A stretch of DNA of 64,000 nucleotides from Amycolatopsis bullii (GTDB taxonomy: Bacteria > Actinomycetota > Actinomycetes > Mycobacteriales > Pseudonocardiaceae). The stretch covers positions 62,001 through 126,000 of the forward strand of contig NZ_BNAW01000009.1 in the NCBI RefSeq assembly GCF_014654205.1, in the 5' to 3' direction. A program made the position numbers and the translations under genes. Each line of letters opens with the position of its first letter. The first letter of the stretch is position 1. The notes beneath the pieces were generated by a model. It searched no databases. It had not been told where the DNA came from and worked only from the letters and a program-made list of their open reading frames with translations. Below, piece after piece: positions 38,559 to 47,652 of the stretch.

Positions 38559-39536
38559 TTAGAAGAGGGCGCTCGCGAGGTCGCGGCGGGCCTTCATGAC
38601 CCGGTCGTCGGCCGGGTCGAAGAGGTCGAACAGGGCCACCAGGTGCTCGCGGACCTTGTTGCGGTCCTCGCCCGCGGTGCGGCGGACGGTGTCGATCAGG
38701 CGCTTGAAACCGGCCTCGACCTCGTTGGCCGCGATTTCCAGGTCGGCCGCGTCGAGCTGGGCGGCCAGGTCCGACGGGTCGGCGTCGGCCTTGGCGCGGG
38801 CGTCCGGGTCGGCGTTTTCGGCGCGGGCGGTGAACTTGACCTGGGCCAGGGCGTTCTTGGCCAGCTCGTTCGCCGGTTCGACGTCGAGGATGCGCTCGTA
38901 GGCGGCCTGCGCGGCGGCGAAGTCGCCCCGCTCGAAGGCCTCTTCCGCCTCGGTGAAGCGCGGGTCCTCGGGCTCCTCGACCGGGCCGCCGGCCGCCTCG
39001 GCGTCGCGGATGCCCGGCAGCTTGTCGCGCAGGGCGTCCAGGAGCGCGGTGATCCACTTGCGGATCTCGGGCTCGGGCAGCGCGCCGGAGAAGGCGTCGA
39101 CCGGCTGGCCGCCGGCGATGGCGACGATCGTCGGGATGGACTGCGCGCCGAACAGCTGCGCGATCCGCGGGTTGGCGTCGACGTCGACCTTCGCGACGAC
39201 CCAGGCGCCCCCGGATTCGGCGGCCATCCGCTCCAGGACCGGCGACAGCTGCTTGCACGGGCCGCACCACTCGGCCCACAGGTCGACGACCACCAGCTGG
39301 TGGAGGGACCGCTCCACGACCTCGGCCTGGAAGGTGGCCTCGGTGACATCGATCACGGCCGCGCCCGCGCCTTCGCCGGAGGGCCGCGGCGGGCCGTCGC
39401 CGTCCGGACGCGCGGCCGGGGCCGGCTGGCGTTGCGCCGCTTCGGCACGGGCCTTGAGCGCGGACAGGTCGACCGCGCCGGAAAGGGCGGCGGACAGGGC
39501 CGCTGACTTCGCTGCAGATCCGCGTGGTTGTGTCAC
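38559..39536 (-). CDS. Thioredoxin-TPR co-chaperone (YbbN/CnoX type)
   Basis: 325 residues from GTG 39536. A disordered N-terminal segment (1-60) precedes a thioredoxin domain with [19 protein letters not shown] (Cys91 and Cys94) and [23 protein letters not shown], then TPR-like helices ([41 protein letters not shown]). E. coli CnoX/YbbN has this domain order and acts as a redox-linked holdase working with GroEL. Here the CxxC is intact, so redox activity is possible. Confidence 0.9.
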   Translation of the reverse strand: MTQPRGSAAKSAALSAALSGAVDLSALKARAEAAQRQPAPAARPDGDGPPRPSGEGAGAAVIDVTEATFQAEVVERSLHQLVVVDLWAEWCGPCKQLSPVLERMAAESGGAWVVAKVDVDANPRIAQLFGAQSIPTIVAIAGGQPVDAFSGALPEPEIRKWITALLDALRDKLPGIRDAEAAGGPVEEPEDPRFTEAEEAFERGDFAAAQAAYERILDVEPANELAKNALAQVKFTARAENADPDARAKADADPSDLAAQLDAADLEIAANEVEAGFKRLIDTVRRTAGEDRNKVREHLVALFDLFDPADDRVMKARRDLASALF

Positions 39537-39863
39537 GGTTCCATCCTGGCACGCGCGCCGGAGAAGTTTCACCGGGTGCCCGGCCTGTCCATGGTCTGAC
39601 ACGTCCCGGCGGTGGGTGGTTTCGGCTTGGGGGGTGGGGCGAAGGTGGGGCGAGCGGCCTCGGTTCCGCGCTGGCCTCCGGCCCCCGGTATCAATTCTAC
39701 CGGCCACCACCGACGATTCCGGGCCGCGCGCAGCCCCGCGAACTGTCGGTGGCCACCGGTAGGCTGGAAATCGGGGGCTGCTCACCGACCCGCGCCGTGG
39801 GTTTGCGCACCTGCGCGGCCCGTCCGCTTGGCAGGACGGCACCGCTGGGGCAGGCTCGGCCGG

Positions 39864-40271
39864 GTGCACATCCGGCGTGACGTGAAGGTGGGCCTGTCGG
39901 TCGCGGCCGCCGTCGTCTGGGTCGGCGCGGTGACGTTGCTCATCGTGCACGAACCCGATCCGGGCGCGGGCTCGCCCGCCGAACTGCGCGACCGGCTCGC
40001 CGCCGCCCTCTCCGGGCACGATGCCGACTCCTTCGCCGATCTCCTCGACTACCCCGGCTCGGGCGGCGACGACTTCGCGAAGGACTACGTCTCGGTGCTC
40101 GCCGACCGCGGCGTCCACGATGTGCGCGTCGAGCTGGGGCCGGACTCGGGCGCGCCGACCCGCGCCACCGTCTCGGGCGCCCTCGGCGACGGCAAGCCGT
40201 TCAGCTACCCGCTGACGGTGACGAGCGAAGACGGCCGGTGGACGGTCGCCTTCACCCCGCCGCTTCCCTGA
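39864..40271 (+). CDS. Small membrane-anchored protein of unknown function
   Basis: 135 residues from GTG 39864 ([31 protein letters not shown]...). One N-terminal membrane segment, then an extracytoplasmic domain of about 100 residues ([25 protein letters not shown]...[10 protein letters not shown]) resembling the small NTF2-like or lumazine-binding-like domains of actinobacterial lipoproteins. No catalytic motif. The 327-bp gap upstream (39537-39863) contains only weak inverted repeats; I see no further gene there. Confidence 0.7.
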   Translation: MHIRRDVKVGLSVAAAVVWVGAVTLLIVHEPDPGAGSPAELRDRLAAALSGHDADSFADLLDYPGSGGDDFAKDYVSVLADRGVHDVRVELGPDSGAPTRATVSGALGDGKPFSYPLTVTSEDGRWTVAFTPPLP

Positions 40272-40574
40272 TCACGCTTCGCGCAGGTGCGCTTCCACCC
40301 GGTCCACCTTGGCCTCGAGCTGGCCCTCGAAGCCCGGCCGGATGTCCGCCTTCAACACGAGGCCGACCCGGGCCGAGCCCTCGCCCGCGGCCTCGACCGC
40401 GCGCTTCACGACGTCCATGACCTCGTCCCACTCCCCCTCGATGTTCGTGAACATCGCGTTGGTCGAGTTGGGCAGCCCGGAGTCGCGGACCACCTTCACC
40501 GCGCGGGCCACAGCTTCGCTCACCCCGCCGTCGGGGTCCCCGCCGGACGGGCTGACGCTGAACGCGACGATCAT
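40272..40574 (-). CDS. MTH1187-family thiamine-binding protein
   Basis: 100 residues (MIVAFSVSPSGGDPDGGVSEAVARAVKVVRDSGLPNSTNAMFTNIEGEWDEVMDVVKRAVEAAGEGSARVGLVLKADIRPG...). This is the UPF0045/MTH1187 ferredoxin-like fold; members bind thiamine or HMP precursors. The conserved SVSPxG, SGLP and MFTNIEGEWDEVM segments are visible. It stands alone; the stop touches that of the convergent membrane protein. Confidence 0.9.
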   Translation of the reverse strand: MIVAFSVSPSGGDPDGGVSEAVARAVKVVRDSGLPNSTNAMFTNIEGEWDEVMDVVKRAVEAAGEGSARVGLVLKADIRPGFEGQLEAKVDRVEAHLREA

Positions 40575-40653
40575 GCTCGGAAGTCCCTTCTTCGGTGGTC
40601 ATTTCCGCCAGTCGTGCGACACCCGCCGGTACCCGCTGGTAACTTCGCGTGTC

Positions 40654-41154
40654 ATGAACCGTCCGCTGCCGTTCGACCCGATCGCCCGCGCGGCCCGGAT
40701 CTGGGAGGACCGGATCGGGCCCTCCGGGACCATGGCCGCGGTGACCGGGGTGATGCGGGTCCAGCAGATCATCCAGTCCGCGGTGGACGGCGCGCTCAAG
40801 CCGCACGGCTTGACCTTCGCCCGGTACGAAGCACTGGTGCTGCTCACCTTCGCCCGCAGCGCCAGCCTGCCGATGCGGGTGATGGGCGAGCGGCTCCAGC
40901 TGCACCCCACCAGTGTCACCAACATAGTGGACCGGCTGGAGCGCGACGGGCTCGTGAAGCGGGTCCCGCACCCGACCGACCGCCGCACGACGCTGGTGGA
41001 GATCACCGACGAAGGCCGCAAGCGCCGGGAGGCCGCCACCGAAGCCGTCACCGAAATCGACTTCGGGCTGAGCGGGCTGACCGAACGGCAGACCGAGCAG
41101 CTGACGGACCTGCTGACCAAGGTGCGCCGCGCCGCCGGGGACTTCAGCGAGTGA
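40654..41154 (+). CDS. MarR family transcriptional regulator
   Basis: 166 residues from ATG 40654. Winged helix: LTFARYEALVLLTFARSASLPMRVMGERLQLHPTSVTNIVDRLERDGLVKRVPHPTDRRTTLVEITDEGRKRREAATEAV. The DRR wing motif is intact. Divergent from the thiamine-binding protein gene (79-bp gap), which is a possible target. Followed by a strong terminator. Confidence 0.92.
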   Translation: MNRPLPFDPIARAARIWEDRIGPSGTMAAVTGVMRVQQIIQSAVDGALKPHGLTFARYEALVLLTFARSASLPMRVMGERLQLHPTSVTNIVDRLERDGLVKRVPHPTDRRTTLVEITDEGRKRREAATEAVTEIDFGLSGLTERQTEQLTDLLTKVRRAAGDFSE

Positions 41155-41159
41155 GCAGC

Positions 41160-41194
41160 AGAAGGGCCCGCACTCGGCGAGTGCGGGCCCTTCT
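41160..41194. terminator. Hairpin terminator between convergent genes
   Basis: Perfect 16-bp stem, arms 41160-41175 and 41179-41194, 3-nt loop, between the MarR stop and the stop of the minus-strand membrane protein gene (41207). It likely serves both. Confidence 0.85.
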
Positions 41195-41206
41195 CACATG
41201 CCGGGA

Positions 41207-41572
41207 TCAGGCGGCGACGGGTTCCTTCGCCTGGAACAGGCCGACACCACCGTGGGACAGCCGCTGCGGGCCGTCGAGCTTGCCGTTGCGCAGCGCCCAC
41301 TTCTCGAACAGCCAGGTGAACAGCGGCGGGATGCTCGCGAGCAGGGCCAGGACCAGCGTCTTCGGGCGCCAGCCGAGCGGCTTCGCCACGGACAGGGAGA
41401 CGACCACGTAGAGGACGAAGATCACGCCGTGCACCATGCCGATGACGGGCACGCCGCCCTCGCCGGAAGAGTGGACGACGTACTTGAGGAACATCCCGAC
41501 CAGCAGCGCGGCCCAGGACAGGGCTTCGGCTACTGCGGCCACGCGGAACACGAGAGCGGCCTTGCTGGACAC
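41207..41572 (-). CDS. DUF3817 membrane protein
   Basis: 121 residues from GTG 41572, chosen because AGGAGG lies six bases upstream. Three membrane segments are visible: LVFRVAAVAEALSWAALLVGMFLKYVV, VPVIGMVHGVIFVLYVVVSLSVA, and TLVLALLASIPPLFTWLFEKW. This is the DUF3817 family (often YdzA-like), with conserved EALSW and MVHG...F. Function unknown. Confidence 0.88.
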   Translation of the reverse strand: MSSKAALVFRVAAVAEALSWAALLVGMFLKYVVHSSGEGGVPVIGMVHGVIFVLYVVVSLSVAKPLGWRPKTLVLALLASIPPLFTWLFEKWALRNGKLDGPQRLSHGGVGLFQAKEPVAA

Positions 41573-41737
41573 TGCTTCCTCCTGTGGGGTCTCACCACGT
41601 TCGTACCGGAACATCAAAAAACGCCCGACACACCGTCCAAGCCGGACTTGCCTTGGACGTCAACGGCGCTGTCGGACGTACTGATACCCAGTGTGAGGCG
41701 TGATGCCCCTCACGGGAACACCGGGTCCCGTGACGAT

Positions 41738-41781
41738 GCTCACGGCCGTGGTCCACTGTGGTCTGAACCACGGCCGTGAGC
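41738..41781. terminator. Hairpin terminator after the GH92 genes
   Basis: Perfect 15-bp arms 41738-41752 and 41767-41781 around a 14-nt loop, starting 10 bases after the GH92 stop on the minus strand. A second small inverted repeat (CACGGGA 41710-41716, TCCCGTG 41726-41732) follows. Confidence 0.75.
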
Positions 41782-41790
41782 GTCCCTTGT

Positions 41791-44172
41791 CTACTCCGCG
41801 CAGGGCGAAGCCGGGGCGGACGAAGGTGACGTCCCCCACTTCGCCGTCGCGTCGGACGTGAGGCCGAAGTCCAGCGTCGTCCCGCGGTTCAGCTGGTCCA
41901 CGTTGACGTACACCCGGTCACTGGCCTTGCCGCCCACCCGAAGGGACGACACGTACTGCAGCTCCGCACCGGAAGCACCCGGCGCCTTGATCGTGATGTC
42001 GCGCCCGTTCTCCAGGTGCAGAACGGACTTCGCGAACCGCGGAGCGTTGAGCACGAAGTTCCCAGTCCCTGGGACAGCGGGGTACAGCCCCAGCGCGCTG
42101 AAGACGTACCACGCCGACATCGTGCCCAGGTCGTCGTTCCCGGTGACGCCGTTGGGCGCGTTGGTGAACAGCGTGTGCGCGGCCCGCACGACCGTCGACG
42201 TCTTCGACGGCTGCCCGGTGAGCGCGTACATCCACGGCGAGTGCAGGTCCGGCTCGTTGTTCGGGTTGTAGCGGAACTGGTCGTAGTAGTCGTACGGGCC
42301 GACCACCCAGTTCTCGCGGACCGCCGTCGCCGGGTTCTTCACCAGTTCGTCGTAGGCGAAGAAGTCGTCGAGGCGCTTGCCGGTGGCCGCCGGGCCGCCC
42401 ATCCGCTGCACCAGCCCGGGCACGTCCTGCTGCACGAGCCACTGGTACTGCCAGGCCGTCCCTTCATGGAAGCCGTCCTGGCTCTGCGGGCTGTAGGGCT
42501 TGTCGGCCGGCGAGAACCACGCGCCCCCGAGGACCTTCGGGCGGAAGAACCCGGTGAAGCCGCGATCGGCCTGAGTGGCATCCCACAACGTCCGGTATGT
42601 CCGGCCCTTCGCCGCCAGCGCCGCCGCGTCGTCCTTCTTGCCGAGCGCGGCCGCCATGACCGACAGCGAACAGTCACCGAGCGCGTACTCCAGGGTCGCC
42701 GAAGCGCCGTGGTTCGGGTCGGTGTCCTGGCCCTTCTTGGGGAAGTCCGGGTCGTACTGGACGAACCCGTCCTTCTGGTAGCTCGCGTTGCCCGAGCGGC
42801 CTTGGAACGGCGACGACGCGGGCGGGATCTGCGTCGAGTTCTGCAGGAGCGCCTGGTAGGCGTGCATCTCCTCCCCCGACAAGGCCCCGAAGCGCCACAG
42901 GTCGACCAGGAACGGCGTCACCGGGTCGCCGGTCATCGTGTTCGTCTCCTGGCTCGCGTACGCCCACCGCGGCAGCCAGCCGCCCTGGTCGTGGATGGCC
43001 AGGATGCTCTTGGCGATGTCGCGAGCCCGGTCCGGCCGCAGCAGCGCCAGGAGCTGGTTCTGCGTGCGGTAGGTGTCCCACAGCGAGAAGAAGTCGTAGT
43101 ACGTCCAGCCGGCCGCCCGGTGGATCTTCTTGTCGAAGCCGTAGTAGCGGCCGTCGGCGTCGTTGGCCGTCAGCGGCTGCAGCAGCGCGTGGTAGAGGGA
43201 GGTGTAGAAGACCGTCCGGTCGTCGGTCGTGCCGCCTTTGATGTCCACAGAGGACAGCTCACGCCGCCAGGTGCGCTGGACGTCGGCCTTGGCCGCGTCG
43301 AACGACCGGATGCGCTCCGAGGCCAGGTTCAGCCGCGCACCGGCCGCGTCCACCTGGGAGATGGCCGTGGTCGCGGTGACCTGCCCGCCACCGAACGTCA
43401 GCCACGCGCCGCGCAACCCGGCGCCACCCGACGAGGAGCGGGAGCCGGGTGTGCCGCCGTCCGGCGACCACGTGCCGAACGCCTTGAACGGCTTGTCGAA
43501 CTTCGTCGTGAAGTACGTCGTGTAGGCCTTGCCGCCGCAGAACGCCTGCGACTCCACGGTTCCTTCGACGGTCCGGTCGTCCACGACGCGGATGCTGCTG
43601 CCCGTCACCGGTTCCTTGTCGTTGGCCTGGCCGACGTTGACGAAGACGTTGGCGTCACCGGATTCGGCGAAGGTGTACCGCTCGACCCCCGCCCGGGTCG
43701 CCGCGGTCGTCTCGACGTCGACGCCGCCGTAGCCGGTCAGGTGGACCTTGTAGTAGCCGGGCTTCCCCACTTCACCGTCGTGGGTGAACGGCGAGGCGTA
43801 CTGCTTCTGGTCGAAAGTGGACGGCTTGGTCGTGTCGAACGCCTTGCCGGGGCCCACGTCCCCGGTCGTCGGCAGGGTCGAGACCAGGCCGCCCTGCTCC
43901 CAGCAGCCCGCGCCGGACAGGAAGAAGTGCCCGAACCCGCGGATCGCGGTGTCGGTGTAGCGGTAGCCGGCGTAGTGCGAGGTGATCGGGCTGACCTGCG
44001 TCATCCCGAACGGCGCCGAGGCACCCGGGAAGGTGTTGCCCTCGTCCTGCGTGCCGATGAACGTGTTGACCGCGTCGAGGGCGTCGCCGCCGGCCGCGGC
44101 GGCGACGGTGGGGGTCGCCACCGTCGCCGCCGCGGCGAGCGTCAGGACGCCCGCCAGGACCTTGCGCTTCAT
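41791..44172 (-). CDS. Secreted GH92 alpha-mannosidase
   Basis: 793 residues. Signal peptide MKRKVLAGVLTLAAAATVATPTVAAAAG. GH92 landmarks: VNTFIGTQDEGNTFPGASAPFGMTQVSP at the mature N terminus, GYRYTDTAIRGFGHFFLSGAGC, FFSLWDTYRTQNQLLALLRPD, and the C-terminal GNDDLGTMSAWYVFSALGLYPAVPGTGNFVLNAPRF. GH92 enzymes are calcium-dependent exo-alpha-mannosidases (mostly alpha-1,2) that trim fungal mannan or N-glycans. Its ATG overlaps the stop of the larger GH92 gene (44169-44172), so both are one operon under the LacI-type operator at 47440. Confidence 0.93.
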   Translation of the reverse strand: MKRKVLAGVLTLAAAATVATPTVAAAAGGDALDAVNTFIGTQDEGNTFPGASAPFGMTQVSPITSHYAGYRYTDTAIRGFGHFFLSGAGCWEQGGLVSTLPTTGDVGPGKAFDTTKPSTFDQKQYASPFTHDGEVGKPGYYKVHLTGYGGVDVETTAATRAGVERYTFAESGDANVFVNVGQANDKEPVTGSSIRVVDDRTVEGTVESQAFCGGKAYTTYFTTKFDKPFKAFGTWSPDGGTPGSRSSSGGAGLRGAWLTFGGGQVTATTAISQVDAAGARLNLASERIRSFDAAKADVQRTWRRELSSVDIKGGTTDDRTVFYTSLYHALLQPLTANDADGRYYGFDKKIHRAAGWTYYDFFSLWDTYRTQNQLLALLRPDRARDIAKSILAIHDQGGWLPRWAYASQETNTMTGDPVTPFLVDLWRFGALSGEEMHAYQALLQNSTQIPPASSPFQGRSGNASYQKDGFVQYDPDFPKKGQDTDPNHGASATLEYALGDCSLSVMAAALGKKDDAAALAAKGRTYRTLWDATQADRGFTGFFRPKVLGGAWFSPADKPYSPQSQDGFHEGTAWQYQWLVQQDVPGLVQRMGGPAATGKRLDDFFAYDELVKNPATAVRENWVVGPYDYYDQFRYNPNNEPDLHSPWMYALTGQPSKTSTVVRAAHTLFTNAPNGVTGNDDLGTMSAWYVFSALGLYPAVPGTGNFVLNAPRFAKSVLHLENGRDITIKAPGASGAELQYVSSLRVGGKASDRVYVNVDQLNRGTTLDFGLTSDATAKWGTSPSSAPASPCAE

Positions 44173-47100
44173 GCCCCGATGCCGATCGCGAACACGTGCA
44201 GGGCACCGCCGCTGACGTTCGACGGCAGCGTCACGCTCGCCACCGTCTTGCCCGCGGCCAGGGTGATCGGGTTGGTGCCGAACACCATCGTGCGGATCTG
44301 CTGCGGGTCGCCGCCAGAAGCGTTGCGGTACGGCGTGGACAGCACGATCCGGTTGCCGAACGCCGGCTGCGCGCCACCGCCGCCGAGGGTCCAGTCGGAG
44401 AACCCGATGGTCGCGGTGGACGTCGTGCCGTCGGTGTAGGTCACCGTCAGCGTGCCCGACGCGTTGCCGTTCGACGCCGAGCCGAGCAGCGCCAGCCGCC
44501 CGGAACCGGTGACGTTCACGGTCTGGCCGCCGGCGACCACGTTGTCCGGGTCCCCGGCCGGGAAGGACGGCCAGGTGAACTTCAGCCCGTCACTGGTGAT
44601 CGTGGCGCCCGGGGTGGCCCCGGCCGCGGCGAGGGCGTCGGCCGAGTAACTCCAGCCGCCGCCGTCGAAGTTGGCCGCCCCCGAGTTCGAGTCCGGGGAG
44701 ATGCCCGCGTTGTTCACCGTGGCGAGCCAGCTGTTCGGCTGGGCCACCAGGACCGTCAGGACGGCCTGGGAGGAGGCCACGCCGGGCGCGGAGAACGTCA
44801 CCGGGATGCGGCGGGCGCCGTCGGCCAGCCCGGCCGGGACGCTGACCGTGAGCTCGGCCTGGGCCTTGCCAGCGGCGGGCACCGCGATGCTGCCCGTCGA
44901 CGGCGTCAACGTGATCCCGTCGACACTGCCCGCGGAATAGGTCCAGGTCCGGGCGGTCCCCGAGAGGTCCTGGACCCCGACCGACGCCTTCGACGTCGAC
45001 CCCGCGGGCGTCACCGCGCGTGCCGGGTCCACAAAGGACAGGCTGGGCTTCTCCTGCTCGCGGAACGACGGCGGGGCGTCGGCCGCCGCGCTGCCCCACG
45101 CGGTCGCCGTGGCGGACCGGGTGTAGTCGAGCGTGCCGCCACTGGAAAGCAGCGCCTCCGGCAGCCACGCCTTCGAAGCGGCACCGCCGTTGACCTTCAG
45201 GCTGCCCACGTAGTCACCGGTGCCCGGCGCGTTGATGGTGATCTTCTTGCCCGCGCCCGTGGTGAGCACGGCGTGCTCGAAGCGCGGGGTGACGAGCAGC
45301 GTCTCGGCGCGGCCCGGGATCTCCGGGTAGATGCCGAGCGCCGACCAGACGTACCAGGCCGACATCTGGCCGAGGTCGTCGTTGCCGATCAGGCCTTCGG
45401 GACGCGGGTTGTACAGCTCGTCCATCGAGCGGTGCACGATCGCCTGGGTCTTGGCCGGGGCGCCCGCGTAGGAGTAGACGTACGGCGCGTTGGAGTTCGG
45501 CTCGTTGCCCATGAAGGCGTACGGCTCCTGCGTGCCCGCGTTCAGCTGCGTGAAGAAGGTGTCCAGCCGGGACTGGGTCGCGGTGTTCCCGCCGAACGCC
45601 GTCACGACGCCGCCGAGGTCGTAGGGCACCATCCACTCGTACTGGGCGCCGTTGCCCTCGACCCAGCCCTGCGAGCTGGCGGGGTCGTAGGTGCCGGAGA
45701 ACGAGCCGTCCGCGTTGCGCGGCTGCAGGTGGCCGGTGCCCGGGTTGTAGAGGTTCTGCCAGTTCTGCGCGCGCTTCATGAACGTCGTGTACGTCGCGCT
45801 GTCGCCGAGCCGCTTGGCGAACTGGGCGATGGAGAAGTCGGCGCTGGTGTACTCGAGGGTGTCCGCGCCGGCGCCCGGCACGTAACCGAGCTTCTGGTAG
45901 TCCTCGAGACCCGGCCGCTCGGTGTAGCCCTGGGTCGGCTGGGTGGCGCCCTTGATCATGAGCAGCAACGCCTTCTGGGCGTCGAAGTCCCGTGCCCCGA
46001 ACGCGTACGCGCTGGACACGATGATGTGGTACGGGTCGCCGTTCATGACGCCGGTGTAGTCGTTGGCCACCGTCCAGCGGTCCCACGAGCCGCCCTGCTC
46101 GGCGTAGGCCATCATCGACCGGACGATGTCCGAGGTCTCGTGCGGCGCGATCGTCGCCAGCAGCGGGGCTTCCGAGCGGTAGATGTCCCAGCCGGAGAAG
46201 TTGGTGTACATCGCGTGGCCCTTGTCGGCCGTGTGGATCCGGCCGTCGAAGCCGACGTACTGGCCGTTGACGTCGGAGAAGACGTTCGGCTGGATCAGCG
46301 AGTGGTACAGCGAGGTGTAGAACGTCGTCAGGTCGGCGTCCGAGCCGCCGGTGACGGCGATCTTGCCGAGCTGCGCGTTCCACGCCTTGCGCGCGTTCGA
46401 CGCCACCGTGTCGAACGACTTGCCGGTGTTCTCCGCCTTGAGGTTGGCCTTGGCGCCGTCGACGGACACGAAGGACAGTCCGACCTGGACGTTCACCTGG
46501 GCGCCGTTGAGGTTCGCGAAGGTGACGTACCCGCCGCTGCCCGGGCCGCTGACCGTGGTGTTCTGCGGCGCCGCCTTGGCCGGGCGCGCGATCGAGGCGT
46601 CGACGCCGTTGGGCTGCGCGACCTTCGCCTTGGCGCCACCGGTTTCGGCGGCCTTGTTCGGCGTCACGGCGCCGTTCTTCCAGGTGCCGATCGACGCGAA
46701 CGGCGTGTCGAACTTGGCCGAGAAGTAGACGCGGTAGCTGTTGCGCGCGCCGCAGAACCGGCCGCTGGTGGCCCAGCCGCTGATGGTGTCCTTGCCGATG
46801 GTGATCGACGCGTCGTCGGTGCCGTTCACCGAGCCGGAGGTGTTGACCAGCAGCGTCGAGGACGCGCCTGCCGGGTAGGTCAGCCGCGCCGAGCCGGTGC
46901 GCTGGGTCGCGCTGAGCTCGACCTTCGCGCCACTGTCGAGGGTGACGTCGTAGGCTCCCGCGGTCGCGTGTTCGTTGGCGTGCGAGAACTTCGACGTGTA
47001 GTGGGCCGGGTCGGTCGCCGGCGAAGTCGTCACTTCACCGACATAAGGGATGAACGGGATGTCCTGATAGGTCGAACAGCCCGCGCCGGACAGGTGCGTG

Positions 47101-47399
47101 AGGCTGAACCCGGTCAGGGCGTTGTCGTCGTAGAAATAGCCGCCCGGCTGGGACTTCACCGTGTCCGGGCTCCACTGGACCATGCCGAACGGGGCGACCG
47201 CGCCCGGGAACGTGTTGCCGGCACCGCCCCCGGTGCCGTGGTCGGCCCCGCCGGGCCGGGTGCCCACGAAGGGGTTGACCCACTTCGCGTAATCCGTGCT
47301 GCTCGCGGCAGCGGCGGGGACAGCGGGAGCCACCGCTGCGGTCACCGCCAGGGTCAGGAAAGCTAAACCGGCTCTGAAGCGCGCTCGCGCCATGGCCAT
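44169..47399 (-). CDS. Secreted multidomain GH92 alpha-mannosidase
   Basis: 1076 residues. Signal peptide (MAMARARFRAGLAFLTLAVTAAVAPAVPAAAA), GH92 catalytic region to about residue 770 (WVNPFVGTRPGGADHGTGGGAGNTFPGAVAPFGMVQWSPDT; NFSGWDIYRSEAPLLATIAPHE; IGNDDLGQMSAWYVWSALGIYPEIPG), then an NPCBM-like or Ig-like region (780-890) and a beta-sandwich C-terminal domain (NSWLATVNNAGISPDSNSGAANFDGGGWSYSADALAAAG), typical of polymer- or glycan-binding appendages. Encoded first in the GH92 operon, divergent from lacI, with an operator 40 bp upstream. ATG 47393 is an alternative start. Confidence 0.93.
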   Translation of the reverse strand: MAMARARFRAGLAFLTLAVTAAVAPAVPAAAASSTDYAKWVNPFVGTRPGGADHGTGGGAGNTFPGAVAPFGMVQWSPDTVKSQPGGYFYDDNALTGFSLTHLSGAGCSTYQDIPFIPYVGEVTTSPATDPAHYTSKFSHANEHATAGAYDVTLDSGAKVELSATQRTGSARLTYPAGASSTLLVNTSGSVNGTDDASITIGKDTISGWATSGRFCGARNSYRVYFSAKFDTPFASIGTWKNGAVTPNKAAETGGAKAKVAQPNGVDASIARPAKAAPQNTTVSGPGSGGYVTFANLNGAQVNVQVGLSFVSVDGAKANLKAENTGKSFDTVASNARKAWNAQLGKIAVTGGSDADLTTFYTSLYHSLIQPNVFSDVNGQYVGFDGRIHTADKGHAMYTNFSGWDIYRSEAPLLATIAPHETSDIVRSMMAYAEQGGSWDRWTVANDYTGVMNGDPYHIIVSSAYAFGARDFDAQKALLLMIKGATQPTQGYTERPGLEDYQKLGYVPGAGADTLEYTSADFSIAQFAKRLGDSATYTTFMKRAQNWQNLYNPGTGHLQPRNADGSFSGTYDPASSQGWVEGNGAQYEWMVPYDLGGVVTAFGGNTATQSRLDTFFTQLNAGTQEPYAFMGNEPNSNAPYVYSYAGAPAKTQAIVHRSMDELYNPRPEGLIGNDDLGQMSAWYVWSALGIYPEIPGRAETLLVTPRFEHAVLTTGAGKKITINAPGTGDYVGSLKVNGGAASKAWLPEALLSSGGTLDYTRSATATAWGSAAADAPPSFREQEKPSLSFVDPARAVTPAGSTSKASVGVQDLSGTARTWTYSAGSVDGITLTPSTGSIAVPAAGKAQAELTVSVPAGLADGARRIPVTFSAPGVASSQAVLTVLVAQPNSWLATVNNAGISPDSNSGAANFDGGGWSYSADALAAAGATPGATITSDGLKFTWPSFPAGDPDNVVAGGQTVNVTGSGRLALLGSASNGNASGTLTVTYTDGTTSTATIGFSDWTLGGGGAQPAFGNRIVLSTPYRNASGGDPQQIRTMVFGTNPITLAAGKTVASVTLPSNVSGGALHVFAIGIGA

Positions 47400-47439
47400 C
47401 GCCTCTCCACCTCGTCAGCGCGACCAGAAACGGTGTGAT

Positions 47440-47451
47440 GACAACCTTGTC
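47440..47451. promoter_or_regulatory. LacI-type operator O1 before the GH92 operon
   Basis: GACAA-CC-TTGTC, a perfect inverted repeat around two bases and one base different from the GACAACGTTGTC sites at lacI and in manA. It lies 41 bp upstream of the first GH92 start. Confidence 0.75.
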
Positions 47452-47598
47452 GCGCGATCGGTCGAACCCGGCCACCTTCGATAACCACTCACCGGACAGT
47501 CAAGGGACACGTCAAGACCTGTCCGGTTCCGGACAGCGTCATCAACCGTCTGCCCTACGCCTTCGGTAGCCGAATCGGCACAATCCACGCATGAGGCG

Positions 47599-47652
47599 TT
47601 GACAAGCACCGGGCGGGTGGCGTTCAATCCCCGTCACTATGACAACGTTGTC
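47599..47652 (+). promoter_or_regulatory. lacI promoter with operator O2 over the start codon
   Basis: TTGACA (47599-47604), 18-bp spacer, TTCAAT (47623-47628); predicted start of transcription falls about at the ATG 47639, so the mRNA is probably leaderless. The 12-bp perfect palindrome GACAACGTTGTC (47641-47652) overlaps the third base of the start codon and the next codons, an ideal site for autorepression. Confidence 0.65.

Noticed and set aside
39685..39762. Inverted repeats CCGGTA-N7-TACCGG and CTACCGG...CCGGTAG in the 327-bp gap before 39864
   Set aside because: Arms are short and GC-rich, with no consistent spacing to a promoter; too weak to call an operator.
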